Positions 23,084 through 34,226 of a stretch of DNA of 64,000 nt are shown piece after piece (the first letter of the stretch is position 1; each line of letters starts with the position of its first letter). This stretch comes from Streptomyces sp. NBC_01267 (GTDB taxonomy: Bacteria; Actinomycetota; Actinomycetes; Streptomycetales; Streptomycetaceae). Under the pieces are notes generated by a model. That model was not told where the DNA came from. It saw nothing but the letters and a program-made list of their open reading frames with translations, and did no database searches. The DNA is taken from contig NZ_CP108455.1 in NCBI RefSeq assembly GCF_036241575.1, positions 4,591,501 through 4,655,500 of the forward strand, read 5' to 3'. The translations under genes and the position numbers were made by a program.

Positions 23084-24420
23084 TGTCCACTTCACCCACC
23101 TCCGCATCACAGGCCGCGGCCCGCGAGACGACCGAGGGGACTGTATATACAGTCACCGGTGGCGACTGGGACGAAGTCGTCCAGTCCGCGGCCAAGGCCG
23201 ACGACGAGCGCATCGTCGTCAACATGGGACCGCAGCACCCGTCCACGCACGGTGTGCTCCGGCTGATCCTGGAGATCGACGGCGAGACCGTCACCGAGGC
23301 CCGCTGCGGCATCGGCTATCTCCACACCGGCATCGAGAAGAACCTCGAATACCGGACCTGGACGCAGGGCACCACCTTCGTCACGCGCATGGACTACCTG
23401 ACGCCGTTCTTCAACGAGACGGCGTACTGCCTGGGCGTCGAGAAGCTGCTCGGCATCGAGGACCAGATTCCCGACCGGGTGTCGGTCATCCGCGTCCTGC
23501 TGATGGAGCTCAACCGGATCTCCTCGCACCTGGTCTGTCTCGCCACCGGCGGTATGGAACTGGGCGCGACGACGATAATGATCTACGGCTTCCGCGACCG
23601 TGAACTCGTCCTCGACATCTTCGAGCTGATCACCGGACTCCGGATGAACCACGCGTTCGTCAGGCCCGGCGGACTGGCCCAGGACCTGCCCCCGGGCGCC
23701 GTGGACCAGCTGCGCGAGTTCGTGAAGACGATGCGCAAGAACCTGCCGGAGTACGACAAGCTCGCCACCGGCAACCCGATCTTCAAGGCGCGCATGCAGA
23801 ACGTCGGCTATCTCGACCTGGCCGGCTGCATGGCCCTCGGCGCGACCGGTCCGATCGTGCGCTCCGCGGGGCTCCCGCACGACCTGCGCAAGACCGACCC
23901 GTACTGCGGTTACGAGAACTACGACTTCGAGGTCCCGACCGCCGACACCTGCGACTCCTACGGCCGCTTCCTGGTGCGCCTCGAAGAGATGCGGCAGTCG
24001 CTGCGCATCATCGAGCAGTGCCTGGACCGCCTGGAGCCGGGCCCGGTCATGGTCGCCGACAAGAAGATCGCCTGGCCCGCGCAGCTCGCGCTCGGCCCGG
24101 ACGGACTCGGCAACTCGCTGGACCACATCAAGGAGATCATGGGCACCTCCATGGAGGCCCTGATCCACCACTTCAAGCTGGTGACCGAGGGCTTCCGGGT
24201 CCCGGCCGGACAGGCGTACACCGCGGTCGAGTCACCCAAGGGCGAACTGGGCGTCCACGTCGTCTCCGACGGCGGCACCCGGCCCTACCGGGTCCACTTC
24301 CGCGACCCGTCCTTCACCAATCTGCAGGCCATGGCGGCGATGTGCGAGGGCGGCCAGGTCGCCGACGTCATCGTCGCTGTCGCGTCCATCGACCCCGTGA
24401 TGGGAGGCGTCGACCGATGA
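23083..24420 (+). CDS. nuoD: NADH-quinone oxidoreductase subunit D
   Basis: This 445-residue 49-kDa subunit lines the quinone pocket together with NuoB. Signatures include [39 protein letters not shown], the central [18 protein letters not shown] and the C-terminal end PVMGGVDR. The quinone-contacting His of HPSTHG is present. The N-terminal 45 residues are variable; within them codons 20-24 form a 16-bp perfect palindrome (23139-23154) built from codons rare in this genome. ATG 23083 follows GCGGAGG and overlaps nuoC by one base. Confidence 0.97.
   Translation: MSTSPTSASQAAARETTEGTVYTVTGGDWDEVVQSAAKADDERIVVNMGPQHPSTHGVLRLILEIDGETVTEARCGIGYLHTGIEKNLEYRTWTQGTTFVTRMDYLTPFFNETAYCLGVEKLLGIEDQIPDRVSVIRVLLMELNRISSHLVCLATGGMELGATTIMIYGFRDRELVLDIFELITGLRMNHAFVRPGGLAQDLPPGAVDQLREFVKTMRKNLPEYDKLATGNPIFKARMQNVGYLDLAGCMALGATGPIVRSAGLPHDLRKTDPYCGYENYDFEVPTADTCDSYGRFLVRLEEMRQSLRIIEQCLDRLEPGPVMVADKKIAWPAQLALGPDGLGNSLDHIKEIMGTSMEALIHHFKLVTEGFRVPAGQAYTAVESPKGELGVHVVSDGGTRPYRVHFRDPSFTNLQAMAAMCEGGQVADVIVAVASIDPVMGGVDR
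23139..23154. promoter_or_regulatory. 16-bp perfect palindrome GACTGTATATACAGTC within nuoD
   Basis: This symmetric, AT-rich sequence lies 56 bp into nuoD and encodes part of TVYTV with ACT, GTA, TAT and ACA, all uncommon in this GC-rich genome. The GTATATAC core resembles operators of GntR/YtrA-type repressors. It may be an intragenic operator or block. Confidence 0.55.
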
Positions 24421-25238
24421 CGGACGCTGCTCCGGCGGCTTCGACCGCTGCAACGAGTCTGGGCATGCCCCAACTCCCCGCTCCCGACTACCCGGCCGAC
24501 GTACGCGCCAGGCTCGACGCGGACGCGAAGGAGATCGTCGCCCGCTACCCGGACAGCAGGTCGGCACTGCTGCCGCTGCTGCACCTGGTGCAGGCCGAGG
24601 AGGGGTACGTCACCCGGACCGGGGTGCGGTTCTGCGCCGAGGTGCTGGACCTGACCACCGCCGAGGTCACCGCGGTCTCCACCTTCTACTCCATGTACCG
24701 GCGCAAGCCGAGCGGCGACTACCAGGTCGGCGTCTGCACCAACACCCTGTGCGCGGTGATGGGCGGCGACGCGATCTACTCCGCGCTGCGGGAACACCTG
24801 GACGTCGGCGACGGGGAGACCACCGGCGACGGCAAGGTCACCCTGGAGCACATCGAGTGCAACGCGGCCTGCGACTTCGCGCCGGTCCTGATGGTGAACT
24901 GGGAGTTCTTCGACAACCAGACCGTCGAGTCCGCGAAGCAACTGGTCGACGACCTGCGAGCAGGGCAGCAGGTGGCCCCGACCCGCGGTGCGCCCCTCTG
25001 TACCTACCAGGAGACCTCCCGGATCCTGGCGGGCTTCCCCGACCAGCGGCCCGGAGCGGTCGAGGCGACCGGCGGCGCGGGACCCGCGTCACTGGTCGGC
25101 CTGCGGCTCGCGAAGGGCGAGGGCCCCCGGCCACGCGTGGTGTCCCCACGTGGCGAGGCCCCCGAGGACCCACCACAGCAGACCTCGGCCTCCGACCCGG
25201 ACAACCAGGCAGGACCCGCGGCCGAGGAGGGGGAGTGA
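24417..25238 (+). CDS. nuoE: NADH-quinone oxidoreductase subunit E
   Basis: This 273-residue thioredoxin-fold 2Fe-2S subunit of the NADH module carries cluster N1a, with ligands visible in [11 protein letters not shown] and [11 protein letters not shown]. The helical domain (residues 25-95) has the usual VQAEEGYVT and [11 protein letters not shown]. The C-terminal tail from about residue 185 (Gly/Pro/Glu-rich, ending AAEEGE) is an actinobacterial extension not found in the 166-residue E. coli protein. Its ATG overlaps the nuoD stop (ATGA), and its stop overlaps the nuoF start. Confidence 0.97.
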   Translation: MTDAAPAASTAATSLGMPQLPAPDYPADVRARLDADAKEIVARYPDSRSALLPLLHLVQAEEGYVTRTGVRFCAEVLDLTTAEVTAVSTFYSMYRRKPSGDYQVGVCTNTLCAVMGGDAIYSALREHLDVGDGETTGDGKVTLEHIECNAACDFAPVLMVNWEFFDNQTVESAKQLVDDLRAGQQVAPTRGAPLCTYQETSRILAGFPDQRPGAVEATGGAGPASLVGLRLAKGEGPRPRVVSPRGEAPEDPPQQTSASDPDNQAGPAAEEGE

Positions 25239-26623
25239 TGACCTTGGCGACCGAGATCAACGGCGGCGGAAACGGCGAGGGGAACGGCAGGACCGGCCCC
25301 GAGCAGGTGCTCACGCCGGTCCTTTCGGCCTTCTGGGACCAGGCGGAGTCCTGGACCCTGGAGACGTACAAGCGGCACGAGGGGTACGAGGGCCTGAAGA
25401 AGGCCCTCGCCATGGAGCCCGACGACCTCATCGCGTACGTCAAGGACTCCGGTCTGCGCGGCCGTGGCGGCGCGGGCTTCCCCACCGGAATGAAGTGGCA
25501 GTTCATCCCGCAGGGCGACGGAAAGCCGCACTATCTAGTTGTCAACGCCGACGAATCGGAGCCCGGGACCTGCAAGGACATCCCGCTCCTCTTCGCGAAC
25601 CCGCATTCCCTCATCGAGGGGATCGTGATCGCCTGTTACGCGATCAGGTCTTCGCATGCCTTCATCTATCTCCGGGGCGAAGTCGTCCCCGTACTGCGGA
25701 GGTTGCACGAGGCCGTACGCGAGGCGTACGAGGCGGGCTTCCTCGGCAAGGACATCCTGGGCAGCGGACTCGACCTCGACGTCACCGTGCACGCGGGGGC
25801 GGGCGCGTACATCTGCGGTGAAGAGACCGCACTGCTCGATTCCCTGGAGGGCCGCCGCGGCCAGCCCAGGCTCCGTCCTCCCTTCCCTGCCGTGGCCGGG
25901 CTCTACGCATGTCCCACTGTGGTGAACAACGTCGAGTCCATCGCATCGGTTCCCGCGATCCTGAACCGGGGCAAGGACTGGTTCCGGACCATGGGCAGCG
26001 AGAAGTCCCCCGGATTCACGCTCTATTCGCTGAGCGGGCACGTCACCAGCCCCGGCCAGTACGAGGCCCCGCTCGGCATCACGCTCCGCCAGCTGCTCGA
26101 CATGAGCGGCGGCATCCGGAGCGGCCACCGGCTCAAGTTCTGGACACCGGGCGGCTCTTCGACCCCGATGTTCACCGAAGAACACCTCGACGTCCCGCTG
26201 GACTACGAAGGGGTGGGCGCCGCCGGATCGATGCTCGGCACCAAGGCGCTCCAGTGCTTCGACGAGACGACCTGCGTGGTGCGGGCCGTCACCCGCTGGA
26301 CCGAGTTCTACGCGCACGAGTCCTGCGGCAAGTGCACACCGTGCCGCGAAGGGACGTACTGGCTGGTCCAGTTGCTCCGCGACATCGAGGCGGGCAAGGG
26401 CCAGATGGCCGACCTCGACAAGCTGAACGACATCGCCGACAACATAAACGGTAAGTCGTTCTGCGCACTCGGCGACGGCGCCGCCTCGCCGATCTTCTCC
26501 TCGCTCAAGTACTTCCGCGAGGAGTACGAGCAGCACATCACCGGCAAGGGCTGCCCGTTCGACCCGGCCAGGTCGACGGTCTGGGCCGACGAACCCCACC
26601 GCACCTCGGAGGTGAACGCATGA
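25238..26623 (+). CDS. nuoF: NADH-quinone oxidoreductase subunit F
   Basis: This 461-residue flavoprotein oxidises NADH and passes electrons through FMN to cluster N3. The FMN/NADH glycine motif [14 protein letters not shown] is near residue 75, [12 protein letters not shown] and [19 protein letters not shown] follow, and the 4Fe-4S ligands are [12 protein letters not shown] with the distal Cys in [12 protein letters not shown] 25238 follows GAGGAGGGGGA; an in-frame GTG at 25235 would add one residue. Presence of this subunit shows that the first complex I is a true NADH dehydrogenase, unlike the second cluster at the right end as far as it is visible. Confidence 0.97.
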   Translation: MTLATEINGGGNGEGNGRTGPEQVLTPVLSAFWDQAESWTLETYKRHEGYEGLKKALAMEPDDLIAYVKDSGLRGRGGAGFPTGMKWQFIPQGDGKPHYLVVNADESEPGTCKDIPLLFANPHSLIEGIVIACYAIRSSHAFIYLRGEVVPVLRRLHEAVREAYEAGFLGKDILGSGLDLDVTVHAGAGAYICGEETALLDSLEGRRGQPRLRPPFPAVAGLYACPTVVNNVESIASVPAILNRGKDWFRTMGSEKSPGFTLYSLSGHVTSPGQYEAPLGITLRQLLDMSGGIRSGHRLKFWTPGGSSTPMFTEEHLDVPLDYEGVGAAGSMLGTKALQCFDETTCVVRAVTRWTEFYAHESCGKCTPCREGTYWLVQLLRDIEAGKGQMADLDKLNDIADNINGKSFCALGDGAASPIFSSLKYFREEYEQHITGKGCPFDPARSTVWADEPHRTSEVNA

Positions 26624-29184
26624 CAGTACTTCAGCCCGACAGTGGCTCCGCCACGGGCAAACGCGCTCCCTCCGGGGGCGGGGCGGCGGCAGTTCCGCCG
26701 GAGGACCTGGTCTCGCTGACCATCGACGGCATCGCGATCTCGGTCCCCAAGGGGACCCTGGTCATCCGCGCCGCCGAACAGGTCGGCGTCGAGATCCCGC
26801 GCTTCTGCGACCACCCGCTCCTCGACCCGGCCGGCGCCTGCCGTCAGTGCATCGTCGAGGTCGAGGGCCAGCGCAAGCCGATGGCCTCCTGCACCATCAC
26901 CTGCACCGACGGCATGGTCGTCAAGTCGCAGATCACCTCGCCGGTCGCCGAGAAGGCCCAGCGCGGTGTGATGGAGCTGCTGCTCATCAACCACCCGCTG
27001 GACTGCCCGGTCTGCGACAAGGGCGGCGAGTGCCCGCTGCAGAACCAGTCCATGTCGCACGGCGACGCGGACTCCCGCTTCGACGGCAAGAAGCGGACCT
27101 TCGAGAAGCCGGTACCGATCTCCACCCAGGTGCTGCTCGACCGGGAGCGGTGCGTGCTCTGCGCCCGCTGTACGCGGTTCTCCAACCAGATCGCCGGAGA
27201 CCCGATGATCGAGCTGCTGGAACGCGGCGCGCTCCAGCAGGTCGGCATCGGCGAGGGTGACCCCTTCGAGTCGTACTTCTCCGGCAACACCATCCAGATC
27301 TGCCCGGTCGGCGCGCTCACCTCGGCGGCGTACCGGTTCCGCTCCCGCCCCTTCGACCTGGTGTCGTCGCCCTCGGTGTGCGAGCACTGCGCGGGCGGCT
27401 GCGCGACCCGCACCGACCACCGGCGCGGCAAGGTCATGCGGCGGCTCGCCGCCAACGACCCCGAGGTCAACGAGGAGTGGCTCTGCGACAAGGGGCGCTT
27501 CGGGTTCCGTTACGCCCAGCGCCCCGACCGGCTGACCACCCCCCTCGTACGGAACGAGGACGGCGTCCTGGAAACGGCCAGCTGGCCGGAGGCGCTGGAG
27601 AAGGCGGCGAACGGACTCGCGGCGGCCTGCGGCCGGGCCGGGGTGCTCACCGGTGGCCGCCTCACCGTCGAAGACGCGTACGCCTACGCCAAGTTCGCGC
27701 GCGTCGCCCTCGACACCAACGACGTGGACTTCCGCGCCCGGGTGCACTCCGCCGAGGAGGCCGACTTCCTGGCCGCCCGGGTCGCGGGGCGCGGCCGGGA
27801 TCTCGACGGTGCGGGCGTCACCAACACCTCGCTGGAGAAGGCCCCGGCCGTCCTCCTCGTCGGATTCGAGTCCGAGGAGGAGGCCCCCGGTGTCTTCCTG
27901 CGGCTGCGCAAGGCACACCGCAAGCACGGCCAGCGCACCTTCGCCCTGGCCACGTACGCGACCCGTGGACTGGCCAAGGCGGGCGGGGTGCTGCTGCCCG
28001 CGGCGCCCGGCACCGAGACCGAGTGGCTGGACGCCATCGCGGGCGGGGTGGGCCTGGACGCCGAAGGGCAGCAGGCCGCCGAGGCGTTGCGTGCGGACGG
28101 CGCGGTGATCGTCGTCGGCGAGCGGCTGGCCGCCGTACCCGGCGGGCTGACCGCGGTCGTCCGGACCGCGACGGCCACCGGCGCCGCCCTGGTGTGGGTG
28201 CCCCGCAGGGCGGGTGAGCGCGGCGCCGTCGAGGCGGGCGCGATCCCCGCGCTGCTGCCCGGCGGCCGTCCCGCCACCGACCCCCGGGCCCGCGAAGAGG
28301 TCGCGGCCCTCTGGGGGGTACGCGAACTGCCGCACCGGTTCGGCCGCGACACCGGCCAGATCATCGAGGCCGCGGCCACCGGCGAACTCGGCGCACTGCT
28401 CGTCGCGGGCGTCGAGACCGCCGACCTGCCCGACCCGGCCCGCGCCCGGGAAGCACTCGACAAGGTCGGCTTCCTGGTCTCCCTCGAACTGCGGCCCAGC
28501 GAGGTCACCGAGCGGGCCGACGTGGTCTTCCCGGTGGCCGCGGTCGCCGAGAAGGCGGGCACCTTCCTCAACTGGGAAGGCCGGGCAAGGCCGTTCGAGG
28601 CGTCGCTCAAGCCGGAGCAGATGACGCGCACGCTGGCCCCCGCCGACTCGCGGGTGCTGCACATGCTCGCCGACGCGCTGGCCGACGCCGCGGGCGGTGA
28701 CCGGCTCAGCCACTTCGCGCTGCCGGACGTCAGGTCCGTACGCGACGAACTGGACAGGCTGGGTTCCTGGACCGGCCGGTACGCGGACGACCCGGCCGCC
28801 ACGACCCGGCCGCTGCCCCGCCCCGCCGAGGGCGAAGCGGTCCTCGCCGGCCACCGGATGCTGCTCGACCAGGGGCGGCTCCAGGACGGCGACGAAGCCC
28901 TGGCGGGCACCCGGCACGCGGCGGTCGCCAGGCTCTCGGCCACCACCGCCGCCGAGACCGGCGTCAAGGACGGCGACGTCCTCGCGGTGACCGGTCCCGC
29001 CGGTGACGTCCGGCTGCCGCTCCAGGTCACCGCGATGCCGGACCGGGTGGTCTGGCTCCCGCTGAACTCGACGGGCAGCGGGGTCCTTGCGGACACCGGC
29101 GCCCGACCCGGCGAGCTGGTGCGGATCTCCGCGGCAGCCGACGGACCCGCCGGAACCACGGCCACGACGGAGGTGGAGGCGTGA
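26620..29184 (+). CDS. nuoG: NADH-quinone oxidoreductase subunit G
   Basis: This 854-residue iron-sulfur subunit has, in order, a plant-type 2Fe-2S domain ([16 protein letters not shown]), the His/Cys cluster N5 motif [18 protein letters not shown], a 4Fe-4S pair ([11 protein letters not shown]...[10 protein letters not shown]), and the N7 ligands CEHCAGGC plus LCDKGRFGF found in bacteria that use menaquinone. After these come a molybdopterin-oxidoreductase-like domain without cofactor and a C-terminal MopB-type beta domain (about 745-840). Retaining N7 is typical for actinobacteria. ATG 26620 overlaps nuoF by 4 bp. Electrons from NuoF pass through it to NuoI and NuoB. Confidence 0.97.
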   Translation: MTVLQPDSGSATGKRAPSGGGAAAVPPEDLVSLTIDGIAISVPKGTLVIRAAEQVGVEIPRFCDHPLLDPAGACRQCIVEVEGQRKPMASCTITCTDGMVVKSQITSPVAEKAQRGVMELLLINHPLDCPVCDKGGECPLQNQSMSHGDADSRFDGKKRTFEKPVPISTQVLLDRERCVLCARCTRFSNQIAGDPMIELLERGALQQVGIGEGDPFESYFSGNTIQICPVGALTSAAYRFRSRPFDLVSSPSVCEHCAGGCATRTDHRRGKVMRRLAANDPEVNEEWLCDKGRFGFRYAQRPDRLTTPLVRNEDGVLETASWPEALEKAANGLAAACGRAGVLTGGRLTVEDAYAYAKFARVALDTNDVDFRARVHSAEEADFLAARVAGRGRDLDGAGVTNTSLEKAPAVLLVGFESEEEAPGVFLRLRKAHRKHGQRTFALATYATRGLAKAGGVLLPAAPGTETEWLDAIAGGVGLDAEGQQAAEALRADGAVIVVGERLAAVPGGLTAVVRTATATGAALVWVPRRAGERGAVEAGAIPALLPGGRPATDPRAREEVAALWGVRELPHRFGRDTGQIIEAAATGELGALLVAGVETADLPDPARAREALDKVGFLVSLELRPSEVTERADVVFPVAAVAEKAGTFLNWEGRARPFEASLKPEQMTRTLAPADSRVLHMLADALADAAGGDRLSHFALPDVRSVRDELDRLGSWTGRYADDPAATTRPLPRPAEGEAVLAGHRMLLDQGRLQDGDEALAGTRHAAVARLSATTAAETGVKDGDVLAVTGPAGDVRLPLQVTAMPDRVVWLPLNSTGSGVLADTGARPGELVRISAAADGPAGTTATTEVEA

Positions 29185-30551
29185 CGAACTACTACCTCGC
29201 GGCGACCGAGGACCTGTCCATGTTCGGACGGGACCCCTGGTGGCTGGTCGTCGTCAAGGCGGTCTTCTGCTTCGCCTTCCTGATGCTCACCGTGCTCTTC
29301 GCCATCGTGTGGGAGCGCAAGGTGGTCGCCTGGATGCAGCTGCGCATCGGGCCCAACCGGCACGGCCCCTGGGGCATGCTCCAGTCGCTGGCCGACGGCA
29401 TCAAGCTGATGCTGAAGGAAGACCTGGTCGTCAAACGGGCGGACAAGTTCGTCTACATCCTCGCGCCGGTCGTCGCCGCGGTGCCCGCCTTCATGGCGAT
29501 CGCGGTCATCCCGTTCGGCCCCTCGGGCAACGAGGTGTCGATCTTCGGCCACCGCACGACGATGCAGCTCACCGACCTGCCGATCGCGATGCTCTACATT
29601 CTCGCGGTCGCCTCGGTCGGCATCTACGGCATCGTCCTCGCCGGATGGTCGTCGGGTTCGACGTACCCGCTGCTCGGCGGTCTGCGCTCGTGCGCCCAGA
29701 TGATCAGCTACGAGATCGCGATGGGCGCGGCGTTCGCCTCGGTCTTCCTCTACTCGGGGTCGATGTCCACCTCGGCGATCGTCGACGCACAGAAGGACCG
29801 CTGGTTCATCGTGCTGCTGCCGGTCTCCTTCATCATCTACATCGTCACGATGATCGGTGAGACCAACCGCGCCCCGTTCGACATGCCGGAGTCCGAGGGC
29901 GACCTGGTCGGCGGCTTCAACACCGAGTACTCGTCGATCAAGTTCGCGATGTTCATGCTGGCCGAGTACGTCAACATGGTCACCGTCTCGGCGGTCTCCG
30001 CGACGCTCTTCCTGGGCGGCTGGCGGGCCCCCTGGCCGATCTCCACCTTCTGGGAGGGGGCGAACCACGGCTGGTGGCCGATGCTCTGGTTCGTCATCAA
30101 GGTCCAGCTGCTGCTGTTCTTCTTCATCTGGCTGCGCGGGACACTGCCCCGCGTCCGCTACGACCAGTTGATGAAGCTGGGCTGGAAGGTCCTGATCCCG
30201 GTCTCGGTGGTCTGGCTGATGCTGGTGGCGACCGTACGGGCGCTGCGCAACGCCGACTACGACTACTCCCGGATCGTGCTCTACGGAGCCGGGGCCGTCG
30301 TGGCGATCCTGCTGCTGTCCTTCGTCTACGACATCTTCCGCGACAAGCAGGAGAAGCAGGAACAGGCGGCGGCCGACGCGGCAGGACCGGGGCCGGCCTT
30401 CGACCCGATGGCGGGCGGCTTCCCCGTACCGCCCCTGCCCGGACAGACCCTTCCCCCCGTACCCCGGCGGCCTTCGCGCACGGAGCGGGAGCTGATTGTC
30501 AGTGGTGGCGTGGACACTGTGAGTGACGGAAAGGAGGCTGACGATGCCTGA
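29181..30551 (+). CDS. nuoH: NADH-quinone oxidoreductase subunit H
   Basis: This 456-residue membrane subunit at the joint of the two arms has eight or nine transmembrane helices, [22 protein letters not shown] and the quinone-site loop [26 protein letters not shown]. The C-terminus is extended by about 60 Pro-rich residues past the last helix. GTG 29181 overlaps nuoG by 4 bp, and its last 8 bp overlap nuoI. It couples quinone reduction to proton movement. Confidence 0.97.
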   Translation: MTNYYLAATEDLSMFGRDPWWLVVVKAVFCFAFLMLTVLFAIVWERKVVAWMQLRIGPNRHGPWGMLQSLADGIKLMLKEDLVVKRADKFVYILAPVVAAVPAFMAIAVIPFGPSGNEVSIFGHRTTMQLTDLPIAMLYILAVASVGIYGIVLAGWSSGSTYPLLGGLRSCAQMISYEIAMGAAFASVFLYSGSMSTSAIVDAQKDRWFIVLLPVSFIIYIVTMIGETNRAPFDMPESEGDLVGGFNTEYSSIKFAMFMLAEYVNMVTVSAVSATLFLGGWRAPWPISTFWEGANHGWWPMLWFVIKVQLLLFFFIWLRGTLPRVRYDQLMKLGWKVLIPVSVVWLMLVATVRALRNADYDYSRIVLYGAGAVVAILLLSFVYDIFRDKQEKQEQAAADAAGPGPAFDPMAGGFPVPPLPGQTLPPVPRRPSRTERELIVSGGVDTVSDGKEADDA

Positions 30552-31176
30552 CCGCTCTACTGAGGCTTCCGGGGACGAGACCCCCAAGGCTCCCTGGCAG
30601 AACCCGGTGGCCGGCTTCGGCGTGACCTTCAAGGCCATGTTCAAGAAGCGGCTGACCGAGCAGTACCCGGAGCAGGAGAAGACCACGGCGCCGCGCTTCC
30701 ACGGGCGGCACCAGCTCAACCGGCATCCGGACGGACTGGAGAAGTGCATCGGGTGCGAGCTGTGCGCCTGGGCCTGTCCGGCGGACGCGATCTACGTGGA
30801 GGGCGCGGACAACACCGAGGAGGAGCGCTACTCCCCGGGCGAGCGGTACGGCCGCGTCTACCAGATCAACTACGCCCGCTGCATCCTGTGCGGACTCTGC
30901 ATCGAGGCCTGCCCGACCAGGGCGCTGACGATGACCAATGAGTTCGAACTGGCCGACAGCAGCCGGGCGAACCTCATCTACACCAAGGAGCAGCTGCTCG
31001 CCGGTCTCGACGAGGGCATGGTCGAATCGCCGCACTCGATCTTCCCGGGCACCGACGAACAGGACTACTACCGGGGGCTGGTGACCGAGGCCGCCCCGGG
31101 CACCGTCCGCCAGGTCGCGGTCTCCAAGGGCGAGACACCCTCGGACGGGGCACCGAAAGAGGGGGCGGGGGCGTGA
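30544..31176 (+). CDS. nuoI: NADH-quinone oxidoreductase subunit I
   Basis: This 210-residue 8Fe ferredoxin-like subunit has two complete 4Fe-4S motifs, [16 protein letters not shown] and [16 protein letters not shown], carrying N6a and N6b. They link NuoG to cluster N2 in NuoB. ATG 30544 is preceded by GGAAAGGAGG, the strongest ribosome-binding site in the operon, and lies inside the end of nuoH. The C-terminal 45 residues are Gly/Ala-rich and probably disordered. Confidence 0.97.
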   Translation: MPDRSTEASGDETPKAPWQNPVAGFGVTFKAMFKKRLTEQYPEQEKTTAPRFHGRHQLNRHPDGLEKCIGCELCAWACPADAIYVEGADNTEEERYSPGERYGRVYQINYARCILCGLCIEACPTRALTMTNEFELADSSRANLIYTKEQLLAGLDEGMVESPHSIFPGTDEQDYYRGLVTEAAPGTVRQVAVSKGETPSDGAPKEGAGA

Positions 31177-32015
31177 ACTACCTGACCTCCACCGGTGAGG
31201 CCTTCCAGTTCTGGGTGCTGGGCACCGTCGCCGTGATCGGCGCGCTGTCCACCGTACTCATGCGGCGGGCCGTGCACAGCGCGCTGAGCCTCGCCGGAAC
31301 CATGATCGTCCTGGCGGTCTTCTACCTCGCCAACGGCGCGTACTTCCTGGGCATCGTCCAGATCGTCGTCTACACCGGCGCGATCATGATGCTCTTCCTC
31401 TTCGTGGTCATGCTGGTCGGTGTCACCGCCGCCGACTCGCTGAAGGAGACCATCAAGGGGCAGCGCTGGCTGGCCGTGCTCTGCGGGCTCGGCTTCGGCA
31501 TCCTGCTGATCGCCGGTATCGCCAACGCCTCGCTGAAGACCTTCACCGGCCTGGGCCAGGCCAACTCCGCGGGGAACGTCCAGGGCCTCGCCGCCCTGAT
31601 CTTCACCAAGTACGTCTTCGCCTTCGAGATCACCGGCGCGCTGCTCATCACCGCGGCCGTCGGCGCGATGGTGCTCACCCACCGCGAGCGGTCCGAACGG
31701 GCCATGACCCAGCGGGAGATGTCCGAGGAGCGCGTACGCGGAAGGCAGGTTCCCCCGCTGCCCGCTCCCGGTGTCTACGCCCGGCACAACGCCGTGGACA
31801 TCGCGGGACTGCTGCCGGACGGGACGCCCTCGGAGCTCACCGTCATGCAGACGCTCCGCCGCCGCGGTCAGATCCGCGACGTGTCGAGCGAGGCCATGGC
31901 CAACCTCAAGGCGCTGGAACAGCGCTCCGAGGAGCGGCTCGGCCGGGACGCCGGACACGGTCACGACGCCGAACTGCCCGGTGACCACGACCGCGAAGAG
32001 GAGGAGGCGAAGTGA
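31173..32015 (+). CDS. nuoJ: NADH-quinone oxidoreductase subunit J
   Basis: This 280-residue membrane subunit has five transmembrane helices in the first 175 residues, including the [20 protein letters not shown] helix with its pi-bulge, which takes part in coupling. The remaining 105 residues form a charged cytoplasmic tail ending in a His/Asp/Glu-rich stretch, longer than in E. coli (184 residues) but usual in streptomycetes. GTG 31173 overlaps nuoI by 4 bp. Confidence 0.96.
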   Translation: MNYLTSTGEAFQFWVLGTVAVIGALSTVLMRRAVHSALSLAGTMIVLAVFYLANGAYFLGIVQIVVYTGAIMMLFLFVVMLVGVTAADSLKETIKGQRWLAVLCGLGFGILLIAGIANASLKTFTGLGQANSAGNVQGLAALIFTKYVFAFEITGALLITAAVGAMVLTHRERSERAMTQREMSEERVRGRQVPPLPAPGVYARHNAVDIAGLLPDGTPSELTVMQTLRRRGQIRDVSSEAMANLKALEQRSEERLGRDAGHGHDAELPGDHDREEEEAK

Positions 32016-32311
32016 ACCCGGTCAACTATCTGTATCTCGCCTCGCTGTTGTTCACCATCGGCGCGGCCGGGGTGCTGATCAGGCGGAACGCGATCGTGGT
32101 GTTCATGTGCGTGGAGCTGATGCTCAACGCCTGCAACCTCGCGTTCGTCGCCTTCTCCCGTATGCACGGAAATCTCGACGGCCAGGTCATCGCCTTCTTC
32201 ACGATGGTCGTTGCCGCCGCCGAGGTCGTGGTCGGGCTCGCGATCATCGTGTCGCTCTTCCGTTCCCGCCACTCGGCCTCGGTCGACGACGCCAGCCTGA
32301 TGAAGCTGTAA
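32012..32311 (+). CDS. nuoK: NADH-quinone oxidoreductase subunit K
   Basis: This 99-residue membrane subunit has three helices and the conserved acidic residue in [16 protein letters not shown], followed by [17 protein letters not shown] with a second Glu. Both glutamates are part of the proton path in the MrpC-like subunit. GTG 32012 overlaps nuoJ by 4 bp. Confidence 0.97.
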   Translation: MNPVNYLYLASLLFTIGAAGVLIRRNAIVVFMCVELMLNACNLAFVAFSRMHGNLDGQVIAFFTMVVAAAEVVVGLAIIVSLFRSRHSASVDDASLMKL

Positions 32312-32325
32312 GGGGTCGCTGAACA

Positions 32326-34221
32326 GTGGAGAACTTGATTGCGCTGCTGATTGCAGCGCCTTTGCTCGGAGCGGCGGTACTGCTCTGCGGCGGGCGGCGG
32401 TTCGACCGTGCCGGCCACTGGCTCGGCACGCTCTTCGCCGGTGCGTCGTTCGTGATCGCGGCCGTCCTCTTCGTGAACATGCTGGGCAGGAGCGCGGACC
32501 ACCGCACCCTGCACCAGCACCTGTTCACCTGGATCCCGGTGGGCGGCTTCCGGGCCGACGCCGCCTTCCAGCTCGACCAGCTGTCGATGACGTTCGTCCT
32601 GCTGATCTCCGGTGTGGGCACGCTGATCCACATCTACTCGATCGGCTACATGGAGCACGACGAGCGGCGCCGCCGCTTCTTCGGCTACCTGAACCTCTTC
32701 CTCGCGGCGATGCTGCTGCTGGTCCTCGCCGACAACTACCTGCTGCTGTACGTCGGGTGGGAGGGCGTCGGTCTGGCGTCGTACCTGCTGATCGGCTTCT
32801 GGCAGCACAAGCCGAGCGCGGCGACGGCGGCCAAGAAGGCCTTCATCGTCAACCGCGTCGGTGACATGGGCCTGTCGATCGCGATCATGCTGATGTTCAC
32901 CACCTTCGGGACCTTCGCCTTCGGCCCGGTCCTGTCCACCGCGGGGCACGCCTCGGAGGGCAAACTCACCGCCATCGGGCTGATGCTGCTGCTCGCCGCC
33001 TGCGGCAAGTCCGCACAGGTGCCGCTGCAGTCCTGGCTCGGTGACGCGATGGAGGGCCCGACCCCGGTCTCGGCCCTGATCCACGCGGCGACGATGGTGA
33101 CGGCGGGCGTGTACCTGATCACCCGGTCCGGCGCGATCTTCAACCTGGCCCCCGACGCGCAGATGGCGGTCGTGGTGGTCGGCGCGGTGACGCTCCTCTT
33201 CGGTGCGATCGTCGGTTGCGCGAAGGACGACATCAAGAAGGCCCTCGCGGGTTCGACGATGTCGCAGATCGGCTACATGATCCTCGCGGCCGGGCTCGGC
33301 CCGATCGGCTACGCCTTCGCGATCATGCACCTGGTCACCCACGGCTTCTTCAAGGCCGGACTCTTCCTCGGCGCCGGATCGGTCATGCACGGCATGAACG
33401 ACGAGGTGGACATGCGGAAGTACGGCGGCCTGCGGAAGTACATGCCGGTGACGTTCGTGACCTTCGGGCTCGGCTATCTCGCGATCATCGGCTTCCCCGG
33501 CCTCTCCGGGTTCTTCTCCAAGGACAAGATCATCGAGGCGGCCTTCGCCAAGGGCGGCACCGAGGGCTGGATCCTCGGCGGCGCGGCCCTGCTGGGCGCC
33601 GGGATCACCGCGTTCTACATGACCCGGGTCATGCTGATGACGTTCTTCGGCGAGAAGCGCTGGGTGCCCGACGCGGACGGCAACCAGCCGCACCCGCACG
33701 AGTCGCCCAAGTCGATGACCATCCCCATGATCATCCTGGCGTTCGGTTCGGTCTTCGCCGGAGCGTTCTTCGGGATCGGCAACCGCTTCCTGCACTGGCT
33801 GGAGCCCGTCACCGGCCATGCCGAGGGCAATTCGCCGGTCAGCGCGGGCGTGGTCACCGCCGGGACGATGGTGGTCCTGGTGATCGGCGCCGTCATCGCC
33901 TGGCTGGTCTACGGCCGCAAGCCCGTCCCGGCAGTGGCGCCCAAGGGCTCGCTGCTCACCCGCGCCGCCCGGCGCGATCTCCTCCAGGACGACTTCAACC
34001 ACGTCGTTCTGGTCCGCGGCGGCGAACACCTCACCCGGTCGCTGGTCTATCTCGACCACAGCCTGGTGGACGGTGTCGTCAACGGCACCGCCGCCTCGGT
34101 CGGCGGCCTCTCGGGACGGCTGCGCAAGCTGCAGAACGGCTACGCCCGGAGTTACGCGGCCTCGATGTTCGGCGGCGCAGTGATTCTCGTCGCCGCGACC
34201 CTGCTGATGAGGGCGGTCTGA
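32326..34221 (+). CDS. nuoL: NADH-quinone oxidoreductase subunit L
   Basis: This 631-residue antiporter-like subunit is at the distal end of the membrane arm. It has about 16 helices; the conserved proton-channel residues are visible in [18 protein letters not shown] (Glu) and [37 protein letters not shown] (Lys and His). The C-terminal lateral helix runs from about residue 520. GTG 32326 is 14 bp after nuoK, the widest gap within this part of the operon. It pumps one proton per cycle with NuoM and NuoN. Confidence 0.97.
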   Translation: MENLIALLIAAPLLGAAVLLCGGRRFDRAGHWLGTLFAGASFVIAAVLFVNMLGRSADHRTLHQHLFTWIPVGGFRADAAFQLDQLSMTFVLLISGVGTLIHIYSIGYMEHDERRRRFFGYLNLFLAAMLLLVLADNYLLLYVGWEGVGLASYLLIGFWQHKPSAATAAKKAFIVNRVGDMGLSIAIMLMFTTFGTFAFGPVLSTAGHASEGKLTAIGLMLLLAACGKSAQVPLQSWLGDAMEGPTPVSALIHAATMVTAGVYLITRSGAIFNLAPDAQMAVVVVGAVTLLFGAIVGCAKDDIKKALAGSTMSQIGYMILAAGLGPIGYAFAIMHLVTHGFFKAGLFLGAGSVMHGMNDEVDMRKYGGLRKYMPVTFVTFGLGYLAIIGFPGLSGFFSKDKIIEAAFAKGGTEGWILGGAALLGAGITAFYMTRVMLMTFFGEKRWVPDADGNQPHPHESPKSMTIPMIILAFGSVFAGAFFGIGNRFLHWLEPVTGHAEGNSPVSAGVVTAGTMVVLVIGAVIAWLVYGRKPVPAVAPKGSLLTRAARRDLLQDDFNHVVLVRGGEHLTRSLVYLDHSLVDGVVNGTAASVGGLSGRLRKLQNGYARSYAASMFGGAVILVAATLLMRAV

Positions 34222-34226
34222 TCACG

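Noticed and set aside
23139-23154. LexA/SOS box reading of the nuoD palindrome
   Set aside because: E. coli-type LexA sites need CTGT-N8-ACAG; here the spacing is four, and the actinobacterial SOS box differs.
27684-30749. Very long minus-strand open frame (1021 codons) opposite nuoG/nuoH
   Set aside because: Low-complexity His/Arg/Asp-rich translation typical of the antisense of GC-rich genes; the plus strand encodes clear complex I subunits.
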